Shown one piece after another: positions 24,223-33,122 of a DNA stretch of 64,000 nucleotides. Within the stretch, counting starts at the first letter, position 1. The number at the start of each line of letters is the position of its first letter. A program made the translations under genes and the position numbers. The notes under the pieces were generated by a model. It saw only the letters and a list, made by a program, of their open reading frames with translations. It ran no database searches and had not been told where the DNA came from. Location: the NCBI RefSeq assembly GCF_024171995.1, contig NZ_JAMTCT010000014.1:111726-175725 (forward strand), in the 5' to 3' direction. Source of the stretch: Promicromonospora umidemergens. GTDB taxonomy: Bacteria > Actinomycetota > Actinomycetes > Actinomycetales > Cellulomonadaceae.

Positions 24223-25146
24223 GTGAGCGGCAGCCGGCAGCAGTCGCGGTCGACCGCGAGCCTGCGGCACCGCCTGGCCGAGCGGGGTGTCGACCCGGCG
24301 CTGCTGATGCTGCTGCCCGGGCTGGTGCTCGCGGTCGCGCTGTTCGTCTACCCGTTCTCGTACGGGATCGGCCTGACGGTGCAGCCGACCGCCGAGATGC
24401 AGGCGCAGTGGGGCGGCGGAGCCTTCGCGAACTACGTGGCGTTCTTCCGCGACCCGTTCGTGTTCGACTCGGTCTGGCTCACCATGCGGCTCGCGCTGCC
24501 CGCCGCCCTGTTCAACGTGCTGGCGTCGATCCCCGTTGCGATGGTGCTGCGGCACAAGTTCCGTGGCAAGCGGCTGCTGACCTCGCTGTTGGTGCTGCCC
24601 ATCACGCTGGGCACGGTCCTCACCGCGCAGGGTCTGCTGATCTTCGCGGGGCGGCAGGGCTGGATCAACCGCACGCTGCTCGAGTTCGGCCTGATCGACG
24701 AGCCGCTGCGGCTGGTGAACAACTACCTGGGCGTCATGTTCTCCCTGGTGATCACTGGTTTCCCGTTCGCGTTCCTGCTCATCTCGTCGTACCTGTCGGG
24801 CATCGACCCGTCGCTGGAGCGGGCCGCCAAGACGCTCGGCGCCGGATGGTGGCAGCGGTTCCGGCGGATCATCCTGCCCCTGCTCGCACCGGGCCTCGCC
24901 ACCACGTTCATCCTGACGTTCGTGCTCGCGTTCTCCGTCTTCCCGTCGGCGCGCCTGGTCGGTGACGCCATGGGCTCCACCCGGGTCATGTCGCTCATGG
25001 CGTTCCGGGCGTTCGGCGAACAGAACGACTACGCGATGGCATCCACGATCGCGCTGATGATGGGCGTGGTCGAGCTGCTCGTCGTGGCGGCGGTGCTGGG
25101 CCTGCGCTCGCTGTTGTACCGAGGGACCACAGGAGGGAAGGGCTGA
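24223..25146 (+). CDS. ABC transporter permease 1 of the putative uronate importer
   Basis: A 307-residue inner-membrane subunit with about six helices. SLERAAKTLGAGWWQRFRRI near residues 200-220 is the EAA loop of spermidine/putrescine or ferric-type permeases. The GTG at 24223 follows GGGGAGGGG; 37 bases separate it from the ATPase stop. It probably dimerises with the next permease, whose start overlaps its stop by one base. Confidence 0.88.
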   Translation: MSGSRQQSRSTASLRHRLAERGVDPALLMLLPGLVLAVALFVYPFSYGIGLTVQPTAEMQAQWGGGAFANYVAFFRDPFVFDSVWLTMRLALPAALFNVLASIPVAMVLRHKFRGKRLLTSLLVLPITLGTVLTAQGLLIFAGRQGWINRTLLEFGLIDEPLRLVNNYLGVMFSLVITGFPFAFLLISSYLSGIDPSLERAAKTLGAGWWQRFRRIILPLLAPGLATTFILTFVLAFSVFPSARLVGDAMGSTRVMSLMAFRAFGEQNDYAMASTIALMMGVVELLVVAAVLGLRSLLYRGTTGGKG

Positions 25147-26000
25147 TGGCCGTATCAACGCTGGAGCGGCCGATCGCCGCCCGGCCGTCCACGTGGTTCG
25201 TGTGGGCGGGAATGACCGCGTTCGGGGTGTTCCTGCTCGGGATCATCATCGCGGTGGTCGTCGACTCGTTCGGCCGCCAGTGGTTCGACACCTGGCTGCC
25301 CGACGGCCTGACCACCAGCTGGTACGGCGAGGCCTGGGACCGGTTCTCGCTCGGCGAGGTCATCGGGGTCACCGTCGGCGTTGCGGCGCTCGTCGTCGTG
25401 ATCTCCGTGCTGGTGGGGGTGCCCGCCGCCTACGTGCTGGCCCGTCGCGACTTCCCGGGCAAGCGCGCGGTGATGCTGCTGTTCCTGCTGCCGGTGCTCA
25501 TGCCGCCCATCACGTACGGCATCCCGCTCGCGACGGTCATGTACTCCTTCGGGCTGGGGCGCACGCTGACCGCCGTCGTGCTGGTCAACCTCGTCCCGTC
25601 CGTGCCGTTCGTGATCCTGACGATGACGCCGTTCATCGAGCAGATCAACCCCGCCATCGAGTCCGCCGCCCGGATGTGCGGCGCGCGGACCCGGCAGGTC
25701 TTCACGCGGGTACTCGCGCCACTGCTCGTGCCGGGTATCCTCGCGGCGGCGATCCTGGTTCTGGTACGGACCGTCGGGCTGTTCGAGCTGACCTTCCTGG
25801 TGTCCGGTCCTGGATCGGACACGCTCGTCGTGGCGATCTACCGTGGTATGACGTCCGCGGGCGGAGGCGAGGCAAGACAGCTCATCTCGGCCATGTCGGT
25901 GATCTACACCGCGACCATGCTGGTCATGCTCGTGGTGGCGCTGCGGTTCGTGAATCCGACGCAGCTCGTGGCACAGGTGAAGGAGACACGCGATGACTGA
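25146..26000 (+). CDS. ABC transporter permease 2 of the putative uronate importer
   Basis: A 284-residue inner-membrane subunit with about six helices. AIESAARMCGARTRQVFTRV (about residues 175-195) is the ATPase-docking loop. The arrangement TGATG joins it to the upstream gene, and the following reductase gene overlaps its end by eight bases, so the importer and the enzyme are translated together. Confidence 0.88.
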   Translation: MAVSTLERPIAARPSTWFVWAGMTAFGVFLLGIIIAVVVDSFGRQWFDTWLPDGLTTSWYGEAWDRFSLGEVIGVTVGVAALVVVISVLVGVPAAYVLARRDFPGKRAVMLLFLLPVLMPPITYGIPLATVMYSFGLGRTLTAVVLVNLVPSVPFVILTMTPFIEQINPAIESAARMCGARTRQVFTRVLAPLLVPGILAAAILVLVRTVGLFELTFLVSGPGSDTLVVAIYRGMTSAGGGEARQLISAMSVIYTATMLVMLVVALRFVNPTQLVAQVKETRDD

Positions 26001-27486
26001 CGACCGCCTGCACCGGGACAACGTTCCCGTGGGCATCGACGCGCCCGTTACGCCGACGGCGGTGGGCATCGTCCACCTCGGCATCGGGGCGTTCCACCGG
26101 GCCCACCAGGCCGTCTACACGGAGCGCGCGGCGATCGCCACCGGTGACACCTCGTGGGGAATCCTCGGCGTGACCCAGCGGTCCGCGCGGGTCCGCGACC
26201 AGCTGCGCCCCCAGGGCGGGGTGTACGCGGTGCTGACGGCGGGCGAGCAGGAGTCGTCCGTCGAGCTCATCGGCTCGGTCGTCGACGTCGCCTATCCCGC
26301 TGAGGAGACCGAGCGGGTCCTTGCGGTGCTCGCGGCGCCGTCGACCCACGTGGTCACGCTGACGATCACGGAGAAGGGCTACGCCCGGAAGCCGGACGGG
26401 TCGCTGGACCTGGAGGCGGTGGCTGGGGACCTGGAGGCGCTCCGGGCGGATGCGCGTGGGAAGACGCCCGCGCGGCCGGCGAGCTCGGCGATCGGGCTCC
26501 TGGTGCGCGGTCTCGCGGCCCGTGCGGCTTCCGACATCCCCATCACGGTTCTCACCTGCGACAACATGGTGGACAACGGGCGCGTGCTCGAGCGTCTCGT
26601 GCGACAGGCCGCTGAGGCAGGGCTGCCCGGGACCGACGGCGACGCCCTGCGCGGGTTCCTCGACACGCGGGTCACGTTCCCGTGCTCCATGGTCGACCGG
26701 ATAGTGCCCGCGACGACGCCGGAGCAGCGCGACCACGTCAGCCAGGTGCTCGGCGCGCGGGACGAAGGGCTCGTGGTCGGCGAGCCGTTCGCCCAGTGGG
26801 TGATCGAGGACCGGTTCGCTGGGCCGCGCCCCGCGTGGGAGGCAGCAGGCGCCACCCTGACCAAGGACGTGGCCCCGTTCGAGCAGGCCAAGCTGCGGCT
26901 GCTGAACGGGACCCACTCGCTGGTCGCGTACTCCGGGTGGCTCGCAGGGCACACGACGATCGCCGAGGCGGTGGCCGACCCGGCGATCGCCGAGCGCGCC
27001 CGCCAGTACCTGTTCGAGGACGCGCTGCCGACGCTCACTCCGCCCGACGGCCTCGACCTGCACCTGTACGGCGAGCAGATCCTGGCCCGGTTCGCCAACC
27101 CGCACACCGGGCACACCACGGCCCAGGTGGCGATGGACGGCACGCAGAAGATCCCGTTCCGGTGGGGCGGTGTCCTCGCGGACGCGCTGGCCGCCGGGCG
27201 GGAGCCGCAGGGCGTCGCGTTCGGTCTGGCCGCGTGGGCCGAGTTCGTCCGCCGCCGGACGCGCTCCGGCCAGGGCGTCGACGACCCGCGGGCAGAGGAG
27301 CTCGAGGGTGTCGTCAGCGCCTTCGAGGTGCCGGGCGGTGCCGACGGCCTTGGCGACGTCGAAGGGCTGGCCGGTACCGAGGAGGACGTCCGCGCCCTCA
27401 TCGGTCTGCCGGGTCTCCTGCCGGAGAGCACGCCGGAGAGCTTCCTGGACGCGGTGGCGGCGGAGATCGGCGCCGTCGAGCGCTGA
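25993..27486 (+). CDS. Mannitol dehydrogenase-family oxidoreductase, probable D-fructuronate reductase (UxuB-like)
   Basis: A 497-residue long-chain polyol dehydrogenase. IVHLGIGAFHRAHQAVYTE is the N-terminal nucleotide-binding signature. TLTITEKGY, TCDNMVDNG and FPCSMVDRIVPATT are family blocks, and KLRLLNGTHS supplies the predicted catalytic K300, N305 and H308. The family reduces fructuronate, tagaturonate, fructose or arabinitol; UxaC and the uronate importer nearby make fructuronate to mannonate the best call. An AAGGAG ribosome binding site precedes the ATG. No UxuA (mannonate dehydratase) follows, so the next step is encoded elsewhere. Confidence 0.85.
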   Translation: MTDDRLHRDNVPVGIDAPVTPTAVGIVHLGIGAFHRAHQAVYTERAAIATGDTSWGILGVTQRSARVRDQLRPQGGVYAVLTAGEQESSVELIGSVVDVAYPAEETERVLAVLAAPSTHVVTLTITEKGYARKPDGSLDLEAVAGDLEALRADARGKTPARPASSAIGLLVRGLAARAASDIPITVLTCDNMVDNGRVLERLVRQAAEAGLPGTDGDALRGFLDTRVTFPCSMVDRIVPATTPEQRDHVSQVLGARDEGLVVGEPFAQWVIEDRFAGPRPAWEAAGATLTKDVAPFEQAKLRLLNGTHSLVAYSGWLAGHTTIAEAVADPAIAERARQYLFEDALPTLTPPDGLDLHLYGEQILARFANPHTGHTTAQVAMDGTQKIPFRWGGVLADALAAGREPQGVAFGLAAWAEFVRRRTRSGQGVDDPRAEELEGVVSAFEVPGGADGLGDVEGLAGTEEDVRALIGLPGLLPESTPESFLDAVAAEIGAVER

Positions 27487-27600
27487 CCGAGCGCTGCGCC
27501 TCCCGAGCCGTGCCGCGCCTGCGAGCTGTCGGGCGTACGGGCCACCACGGTGACCTGTACGCCGGGCAGCGCCTCCCGCAGTCTCTCGGAAAGCGCATTC

Positions 27601-27612
27601 TGAAACGATTCG
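27601..27612. promoter_or_regulatory. Candidate rhamnose-type LacI operator upstream of the oxidoreductase
   Basis: TGAAACGATTCG matches the pattern TGAAnCGnTTCA at nine of ten fixed positions. Full or near matches occur at 28867, 36873 and 43853 in front of rhamnose and rhamnogalacturonan genes. It lies 29 bp before the GTG at 27641. Confidence 0.5.
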
Positions 27613-27640
27613 ATCACACGTCGACGAGGACGGAGAGAGA

Positions 27641-28744
27641 GTGAGAGTCACGATCCTGGGTACCGGTGCTATCGCCGGGGCCCACGCGGAAGCGATCACA
27701 GGGCTGTCGGCCTACGGGGTGGACGCCGTCCTGGCGCACGCCGTCGACATCGATCCGGCCCGGGCGGAGGAGTTCGCCCGGAAGCACGGCGTCGCCGCGC
27801 ACGGGGCAGGGCTGGCCGACGTGCTCACCGAGACGGACGTGCTGCACGTGTGCACACCGCCGGGCGCCCACGTGGCCGCGACGGTGGCCGCGCTCGAGGC
27901 CGGCGTGCACGTGGTGGTGGAGAAGCCCGCCACCCTGTCCCTCGCGGAGCTCGACCGGATCGCGGAGGCCGATGCCGGTTCGACCGCGACGTTCACGCAG
28001 GTGGTGCAGCACCGGTTCGGGCACGGGCTGCGACAGCTGCGGCGGCTGCTCGACGACGGAGCACTGGGCCGCCCCCTCGTCGCGACCTGCGACACCCTCT
28101 GGTTCCGGGCCCCGGAGTACTTCGAGGTGCCGTGGCGCGGCCGGTGGGACACCGAGGGCGGCGGGCCAACGATGGGCCACGGCATCCACCAGTTCGACCT
28201 GCTGCTGGCGGTCCTCGGGCCGTGGTCAGAGGTGACGGCGATGGCGGGGCGCCTTGCCAGGCACGTGGACACCGAGGACGTCTCGATGGCGATCGTCCGC
28301 TTCGCCAACGGTGCGATGGCCACGATCACGAACTCCCTGCTGTCCCCGCGGGAGACCTCCGACCTGCGGTTCGACACCGAGGCGGCGACCGTGGAGCTGT
28401 CGCACCTGTACGGGTACTCCGACGCCGACTGGACGTTCACGCCCGCGAAGGGCCGGGACGACGTCGGGCAGCTGTGGCAGCCGGACCCGATGGCCCTGCC
28501 CTCCGGGCACCTCGCCCAGCTGGTGCCGACCTACCGAGCCTTCGCCGCGGGCGAGGCGCCCCCGGTCACGGTGCACGACGTACGCGGCACGCTCGAGCTG
28601 GTCGCCGCGATCTACCGGTCGGCGTTCACCGGAGCAGTGGTCCGGGCGGGCGAGATCGGGCCGGGGGACCCGTTCCACGAGTCCATGCGCGGTACCGGCC
28701 CCGGGTGGGCCCCCGTGAAGGACCTGGGAGCGGAACGGGGCTGA
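27641..28744 (+). CDS. Gfo/Idh/MocA-family oxidoreductase
   Basis: A 367-residue NAD(P)-dependent sugar oxidoreductase. VTILGTGAIAGAHAEAI (residues 2-18) is the Rossmann phosphate-binding start, HVVVEKPATLS holds the conserved EKP motif, and GHGIHQFDLLL contributes the catalytic histidine. The family acts on inositols, glucose derivatives and uronates. The upstream operator-like sequence links it to rhamnose/rhamnogalacturonan control, not to the uronate genes on its left. A hairpin follows its stop, so it may be monocistronic. Confidence 0.88.
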   Translation: MRVTILGTGAIAGAHAEAITGLSAYGVDAVLAHAVDIDPARAEEFARKHGVAAHGAGLADVLTETDVLHVCTPPGAHVAATVAALEAGVHVVVEKPATLSLAELDRIAEADAGSTATFTQVVQHRFGHGLRQLRRLLDDGALGRPLVATCDTLWFRAPEYFEVPWRGRWDTEGGGPTMGHGIHQFDLLLAVLGPWSEVTAMAGRLARHVDTEDVSMAIVRFANGAMATITNSLLSPRETSDLRFDTEAATVELSHLYGYSDADWTFTPAKGRDDVGQLWQPDPMALPSGHLAQLVPTYRAFAAGEAPPVTVHDVRGTLELVAAIYRSAFTGAVVRAGEIGPGDPFHESMRGTGPGWAPVKDLGAERG

Positions 28745-28750
28745 GCGGCG

Positions 28751-28790
28751 AGGGTCGGCCGGCCGGTGAATGGTCCGTCCGGCTGACCTT
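28751..28790 (+). terminator. Probable terminator of the oxidoreductase gene
   Basis: GGTCGGCCGG (28753-28762) and CCGGCTGACC (28779-28788) form a 10-bp stem with one G-T pair, extended by two outer pairs, just after the stop at 28744. Confidence 0.55.
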
Positions 28791-28841
28791 GTCTCGACCT
28801 CTATCGATGTAGATCGTTACTGATTCCTGACCCGCTGGCTA

Positions 28842-28878
28842 TGGACAACGCTTCCCGGGCGAGTATTGTATCGATTCA
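28842..28878 (+). promoter_or_regulatory. Putative promoter and operator of the rhamnogalacturonan operon
   Basis: TGGACA (28842-28847) and TATTGT (28864-28869) are spaced 16 bp. TGTATCGATTCA (28867-28878) overlaps the -10 and fits TGAAnCGnTTCA at nine of ten fixed positions. A repressor bound there would occlude polymerase. Confidence 0.5.
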
Positions 28879-28934
28879 GTCGGCCGTGCGGATGCAGCCG
28901 GCGTGCCAACAGCAGTACGAGCAAGGAGGCTCAC

Positions 28935-30266
28935 GTGGTTCGCACACGCACCACCACAAGGAAGGCCGCCGTCCACGCCACGGCTATCGCAGCGGCATCG
29001 GCGCTCGCCCTCTCGGCGTGCGGGGGCGGTGGGACCGCCGCATCGGCCGACGCCGCGCCCGTCGCCACCGACCGGGACATCGAGCTGTCGCTCGTCTGGT
29101 GGGGAGACGACGACCGGGCCTCCCGCTACCAGGAAGCGGTGACGCTGTTCGAGGAGAAGTACCCGAACATCGACGTCCAGACCCAGTTCCAGGCCTGGGA
29201 CGACTACTGGACCGCCCGCAGCACCGAGGCGGCCGGCCAGACCCTGCCCGACGTCTTCCAGATGGACCTCGCCTACATCCACCAGTACGCGTCGAACAAC
29301 CGGCTGCTGGACCTGTCGACCCAGGTGGGCGTCAACCTGGAGACGGGCGAGTACGACGAGACCCTGCTCGGCTCCGGCTCGGTCGACGGCGGCCAGTACG
29401 GCATCCCGACCAGCACCAACACGCTCGGCATGATCCACCATGACGACCTGCTGGAGGAGCTCGGCGTTGAGGCGCCGGAGGCTGGGCTGACCTGGGACGA
29501 GTACGACGCCTGGATCCGCGAGGTCTCCGCGGCGGGTGCCGACCACGACCCGCAGGTCTACGGCGGTACCGACTACACCGGAACCCTCTGGCTGTTCATC
29601 CAGTGGCTGCTCCAGCAGGGCAAGGACGCGTTCGCAGAGGACGGCTCGCCGGCCTTCGAGAAGGCTGACCTCGTGGCCTGGGTCGAGCGCAGCCAGCCGA
29701 TGCGCGACGACGGTGTGTTCTACCCGGTCGAGCGCGCCAAGCAGGTGGAGCCCCTCACCGGGCTGCAGGTGAACGAGGCGACCACCGAGCTCACCTGGGA
29801 CAACATGATGGCGGGCTACGCGGCGAGCGCAGGCACCGACAACGTCGGCCTGCTGCCGGTGCCCACCGGCGCAGAGGGCTCGCAGCAGTTCTGGAAGCCG
29901 TCGATGCTGCTCTCGTCGTCGGCCACCACCGAGGAGCCGGACGCAGCGGCCAAGCTCATCGACTTCCTCGTGAACGACCCCGAGGTGGGCAAGATCTTCG
30001 GCACGTCCAAGGGCGTGCCCGCCGTGCCGGCCCAGAAGGACGCCATGGAGGTGGCGGAAGGCTCGGTGGACGACACGATCGTCTCGTACGAGGAAGAGGT
30101 GGCCGAGCGCGTCACCGCCGAGACGCCGATCCCCGTGGAGGGCTACGGCGTGGTCGAGGCCGAGTTCAAGCGACTCGGCGAGGAGCTCTCGTACGGCAAC
30201 ATCACGGCCGAGGAGTTCGCCGACCAGTGGTTCCAGAGCGCCGGATCGAACCTCGGCGGCGAGTGA
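28935..30266 (+). CDS. Sugar-binding lipoprotein of the rhamnogalacturonan-operon importer
   Basis: A 443-residue family 1 solute-binding protein. A twin-basic signal (VRTRTTTRKAAVHATAIAAA) is followed by the lipobox LSAC, giving a lipid-anchored extracellular receptor. IELSLVWWGDDDRASRYQEA is the usual first strand of oligosaccharide receptors such as YesO. The GTG start has AAGGAGG seven bases before it. Two permeases, a DUF624 protein and a PL11 lyase follow, so unsaturated rhamnogalacturonan oligosaccharides are the likely ligand. Confidence 0.9.
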   Translation: MVRTRTTTRKAAVHATAIAAASALALSACGGGGTAASADAAPVATDRDIELSLVWWGDDDRASRYQEAVTLFEEKYPNIDVQTQFQAWDDYWTARSTEAAGQTLPDVFQMDLAYIHQYASNNRLLDLSTQVGVNLETGEYDETLLGSGSVDGGQYGIPTSTNTLGMIHHDDLLEELGVEAPEAGLTWDEYDAWIREVSAAGADHDPQVYGGTDYTGTLWLFIQWLLQQGKDAFAEDGSPAFEKADLVAWVERSQPMRDDGVFYPVERAKQVEPLTGLQVNEATTELTWDNMMAGYAASAGTDNVGLLPVPTGAEGSQQFWKPSMLLSSSATTEEPDAAAKLIDFLVNDPEVGKIFGTSKGVPAVPAQKDAMEVAEGSVDDTIVSYEEEVAERVTAETPIPVEGYGVVEAEFKRLGEELSYGNITAEEFADQWFQSAGSNLGGE

Positions 30267-30268
30267 CC

Positions 30269-31258
30269 ATGTCAGCTACCACTACCGAGCGCGGCCGCCG
30301 GGCCGGGGGCGGCAGCGTGCGGGCGGCGCCGCCGTCGTCGGCCCCCGCACGGGGCGGCGCGGGCAAGCCGTCGCGCAGCCGGGCCGACACGCGTGCCGGC
30401 TACGCGTTCCTGTCCCCGTGGCTGCTGGGGTTCGTGCTGCTGACAGCCGGCCCCATGCTGATGTCGCTGTACCTCGCGTTCACCGACTACGACCTGTTCC
30501 AGGCGCCGCAGTTCGTCGGGATCGACAACTTCACCACCCTGTTCGCCGACCCGCGCTTCCTCAAGTCGGCCCAGGTCACCGCGCTCTACGTGTTCGTGGG
30601 TGTGCCGGTGAAGCTGGCCGCGGCGCTCGCGGTGGCGATGCTGCTGAACGCCAAGCACCGCGGCCAGGGCGCGTACCGCTCGATGTTCTACGCGCCCTCG
30701 CTCATCGGGGCAAGCGTCTCCGTGGCGATCGTGTGGCGCGCCATGTTCATCGACGACGGCATCGCCGACCAGGCCCAGCAGTTCTTCGGGCTCCCGGGCG
30801 GCGGGTGGGTCGGTGATCCCGACATGACCATGCCGATGATGATCCTGCTGGCGGTGTGGCAGTTCGGCGCCCCGATGGTGATCTTCCTGGCCGGGCTCAA
30901 GCAGATCCCGGCGGAGCTGCTTGAGGCCGCCGCCGTCGACGGCGCGGGCCCGGTCCGGCGCTTCCTGTCGGTGACCGTCCCGATGCTGTCCCCCGTGCTG
31001 TTCTTCAACCTGCTGCTCGAGACCATCGGCGCGTTCCAGATCTTCAGCTCGGCCTTCATCATCTCGGGCGGTACGGGGGGTCCGGCCGACTCGACGCTGT
31101 TCTACACGTTCTACCTCTACATCAAGGGCTTCACGGAGTTCCGCATGGGGTACGCCTCGGCCATGGCCTGGGTGCTCGTGCTCGTCGTCGGGATCATCAC
31201 CGCCATCCTGTTCCGCACCTCGCGTGCGTGGGTCCACTACACGGGAGACGTGCGATGA
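30269..31258 (+). CDS. Carbohydrate ABC permease 1 (YesP-like)
   Basis: A 329-residue membrane subunit. A disordered basic N-terminus of about 45 residues precedes six helices, and LLEAAAVDGAGPVRRFLSVT around residues 225-244 is the EAA loop. It begins two bases after the binding-protein stop and overlaps the next permease by four bases. No ATPase gene is present in the operon. Confidence 0.9.
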   Translation: MSATTTERGRRAGGGSVRAAPPSSAPARGGAGKPSRSRADTRAGYAFLSPWLLGFVLLTAGPMLMSLYLAFTDYDLFQAPQFVGIDNFTTLFADPRFLKSAQVTALYVFVGVPVKLAAALAVAMLLNAKHRGQGAYRSMFYAPSLIGASVSVAIVWRAMFIDDGIADQAQQFFGLPGGGWVGDPDMTMPMMILLAVWQFGAPMVIFLAGLKQIPAELLEAAAVDGAGPVRRFLSVTVPMLSPVLFFNLLLETIGAFQIFSSAFIISGGTGGPADSTLFYTFYLYIKGFTEFRMGYASAMAWVLVLVVGIITAILFRTSRAWVHYTGDVR

Positions 31259-32184
31259 GCGAGACCAGCTACCCGAACCACACCGCGCTGGAGGCCGGGG
31301 CCACCTTGCTCGCCGAGCGGGGCGGGTCGCCGTCGAGCCAGGCCCGCCGCCGCCGCCGTACCAGCTCCGTCGTGTTCCACGTGCTCGTGCTCGCCGTCGC
31401 CGCGGTGATCCTGTACCCCGGCGTCTGGATGGTGATGAGCTCGTTCAAGCCGAGCGGCGACATCGTCGGCAACGTGAACCTGTGGCCGGAGACGTGGACG
31501 CTCGACAACTACGTCTCGGCGCTCGGCGGGATCGGCGGGGTCTCGTTCTGGACGTTCGTCCTCAACTCGCTGATCCTCGCGGTCGGCTCGGTGGTCGGCA
31601 TCGTCCTGTCCGCCACGGTGTCCGCCTACGCGTTCGCGCGCATCAGCTTTCCCGGGCGCGGGGTGTACTTCGCGGTCATGATCGGCACGATGCTGCTGCC
31701 GTTCCACGTGGTGATCATCCCGCAGTACATCCTGTTCAACTCCATGGGCATGGTGAACACGTTCCTGCCGCTGCTGGCCCCGAAGTTCCTGGCCACCGAG
31801 GCGTTCTTCGTGTTCCTCATGGTGCAGTTCCTGCGGGGGCTACCGCGCGAGCTCGACGAGGCCGCGCGCATCGACGGGTGCGGGCACTGGGGGATCTTCC
31901 GGCTCGTGCTGCTCCCGCTGATGCGGCCCGCGGTGATCACCAGCTCCATCTTCGCCTTCATCTGGTCCTGGAACGACTTCCTCGGGCCGCTGCTGTACCT
32001 CAAGCAGCCCGACACGTACCCGCTGCCGATCGCGTTGCGGCTCTACGTGGACCAGACGTCGGTGTCCGACTACGGCGCGCAGATGGCCATGGCCGTCCTC
32101 GCGCTGGTGCCGGTGCTGCTGTTCTTCGTGCTGTTCCAGCGCTACCTCGTCGACGGTGTCGCCACGCAGGGCCTGAAGGGCTGA
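31255..32184 (+). CDS. Carbohydrate ABC permease 2 (YesQ-like)
   Basis: A 309-residue membrane subunit with six helices. LDEAARIDGCGHWGIFRLVL (about residues 200-220) is the EAA loop, followed by the strongly conserved SIFAFIWSWNDFLGPLLYL. It ends in QGLKG, typical of the MalG-like half of sugar importers. The ATG overlaps the preceding stop (ATGA). It forms the channel with the permease before it. Confidence 0.9.
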   Translation: MSETSYPNHTALEAGATLLAERGGSPSSQARRRRRTSSVVFHVLVLAVAAVILYPGVWMVMSSFKPSGDIVGNVNLWPETWTLDNYVSALGGIGGVSFWTFVLNSLILAVGSVVGIVLSATVSAYAFARISFPGRGVYFAVMIGTMLLPFHVVIIPQYILFNSMGMVNTFLPLLAPKFLATEAFFVFLMVQFLRGLPRELDEAARIDGCGHWGIFRLVLLPLMRPAVITSSIFAFIWSWNDFLGPLLYLKQPDTYPLPIALRLYVDQTSVSDYGAQMAMAVLALVPVLLFFVLFQRYLVDGVATQGLKG

Positions 32185-32189
32185 GCGGC

Positions 32190-33122
32190 ATGAGCACCGA
32201 GGAGCCGACCGGCGAGCCCGGGACCCCGCGCGCCGGTGGCCGCAGGGCTCGCGGCGAAGGGTTCGCCCTGCTCGGCGAGACGCTCCTGACCGGGGTGCTC
32301 GTCCTCGCCGGGAGCATCCCGGTGGTAACCCTCCCGGCGGCGCTCGCCGCGGGGGCGGCCCACCTGCGCAGGCACGTCGGCGGGTACGACACGTCCGTCC
32401 GCGGCTACGCGCACGACTGGCTCGCGGCGGTGCGGAACCTCTGGGTGCTGGGCGTGCTGCTGCTGGGCGTGGTGGCCGTGGTCGTCGCCAACACGGGGCT
32501 GACGGCGTCGGGCGTGCTCCCGGGCGCCTCGGCGGTCCGGTGGGTGACGTGGCTGGCGGCGGCCTGCGCCGCGGTAGTGCTCGTCAGGGCCGCGACGGCG
32601 TGGTCCGACGACGAGGCGGGCGGCGCCGAGGCGACACCGGGTTCCGGATCGGCAGCGGGTTCCGGGGCCGCGACACCGGGCTCCGGGTCGGCACCGGGCT
32701 CCGGGGTGGCGGCGCGGGATGCCGCCGGGCCGCGGCAGGTGCTGGCTCGCGGAGCCGCACGGTCCCGCGACGACCTGACCGGTTCGGCGCTGCTGCTCGC
32801 GGCCCTGGTGATGTGCGTGGTGCTCGTCTGGATGTTGACGCCGCTCGTCGTGGTGACGGGCGGCCTGCTGAGCCTTGCGGCGGTCGCCGTCGAGACCCGG
32901 CGTCTGGAGCGCAGCGTCTGCCGATCTCACCTGCATTCGATGCTCGGCGGCAGTGCCGCCACCGAGCAACCGTCCAGAGCAGAATTCAGAGAGGAATTCG
33001 ACCATGACCTTGAGGACAATCCGGGCGGGTGCTGTCCTGGCGACAGCGTTCTGCCTCGGTCTGAGCGGCGTCGCCTCAGCTGCGGCGCCCGCCAACACAC
33101 CGGCGTCCGACCCAACGCCTGA
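32190..33122 (+). CDS. DUF624-like membrane protein with low-complexity linker
   Basis: A 310-residue protein related to YesL. Two N-terminal hydrophobic segments around GETLLTGVLVLAGSIPVVTLPAALAAG and a later helix pair are DUF624-like. Between the helices lies a Gly-Ser-Pro-Ala linker (about residues 150-172) made of near-identical short repeats. The last 40 residues are rich in Arg, Ser and Cys, unlike the family, and their codons overlap the PL11 signal-peptide region by 119 bases. Either a true long overlap or a frameshift near the 3' end explains this. Its place after the permeases parallels Bacillus yesL. Confidence 0.65.
   Translation: MSTEEPTGEPGTPRAGGRRARGEGFALLGETLLTGVLVLAGSIPVVTLPAALAAGAAHLRRHVGGYDTSVRGYAHDWLAAVRNLWVLGVLLLGVVAVVVANTGLTASGVLPGASAVRWVTWLAAACAAVVLVRAATAWSDDEAGGAEATPGSGSAAGSGAATPGSGSAPGSGVAARDAAGPRQVLARGAARSRDDLTGSALLLAALVMCVVLVWMLTPLVVVTGGLLSLAAVAVETRRLERSVCRSHLHSMLGGSAATEQPSRAEFREEFDHDLEDNPGGCCPGDSVLPRSERRRLSCGARQHTGVRPNA

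Noticed and set aside
28800..28820. CGAT-GTAG-ATCG as another DeoR-type operator
   Set aside because: The unit spacing and flanks differ from the 52.8-kb sites. The TGTATCGATTCA site beside the -10 box is the better explanation for control here.
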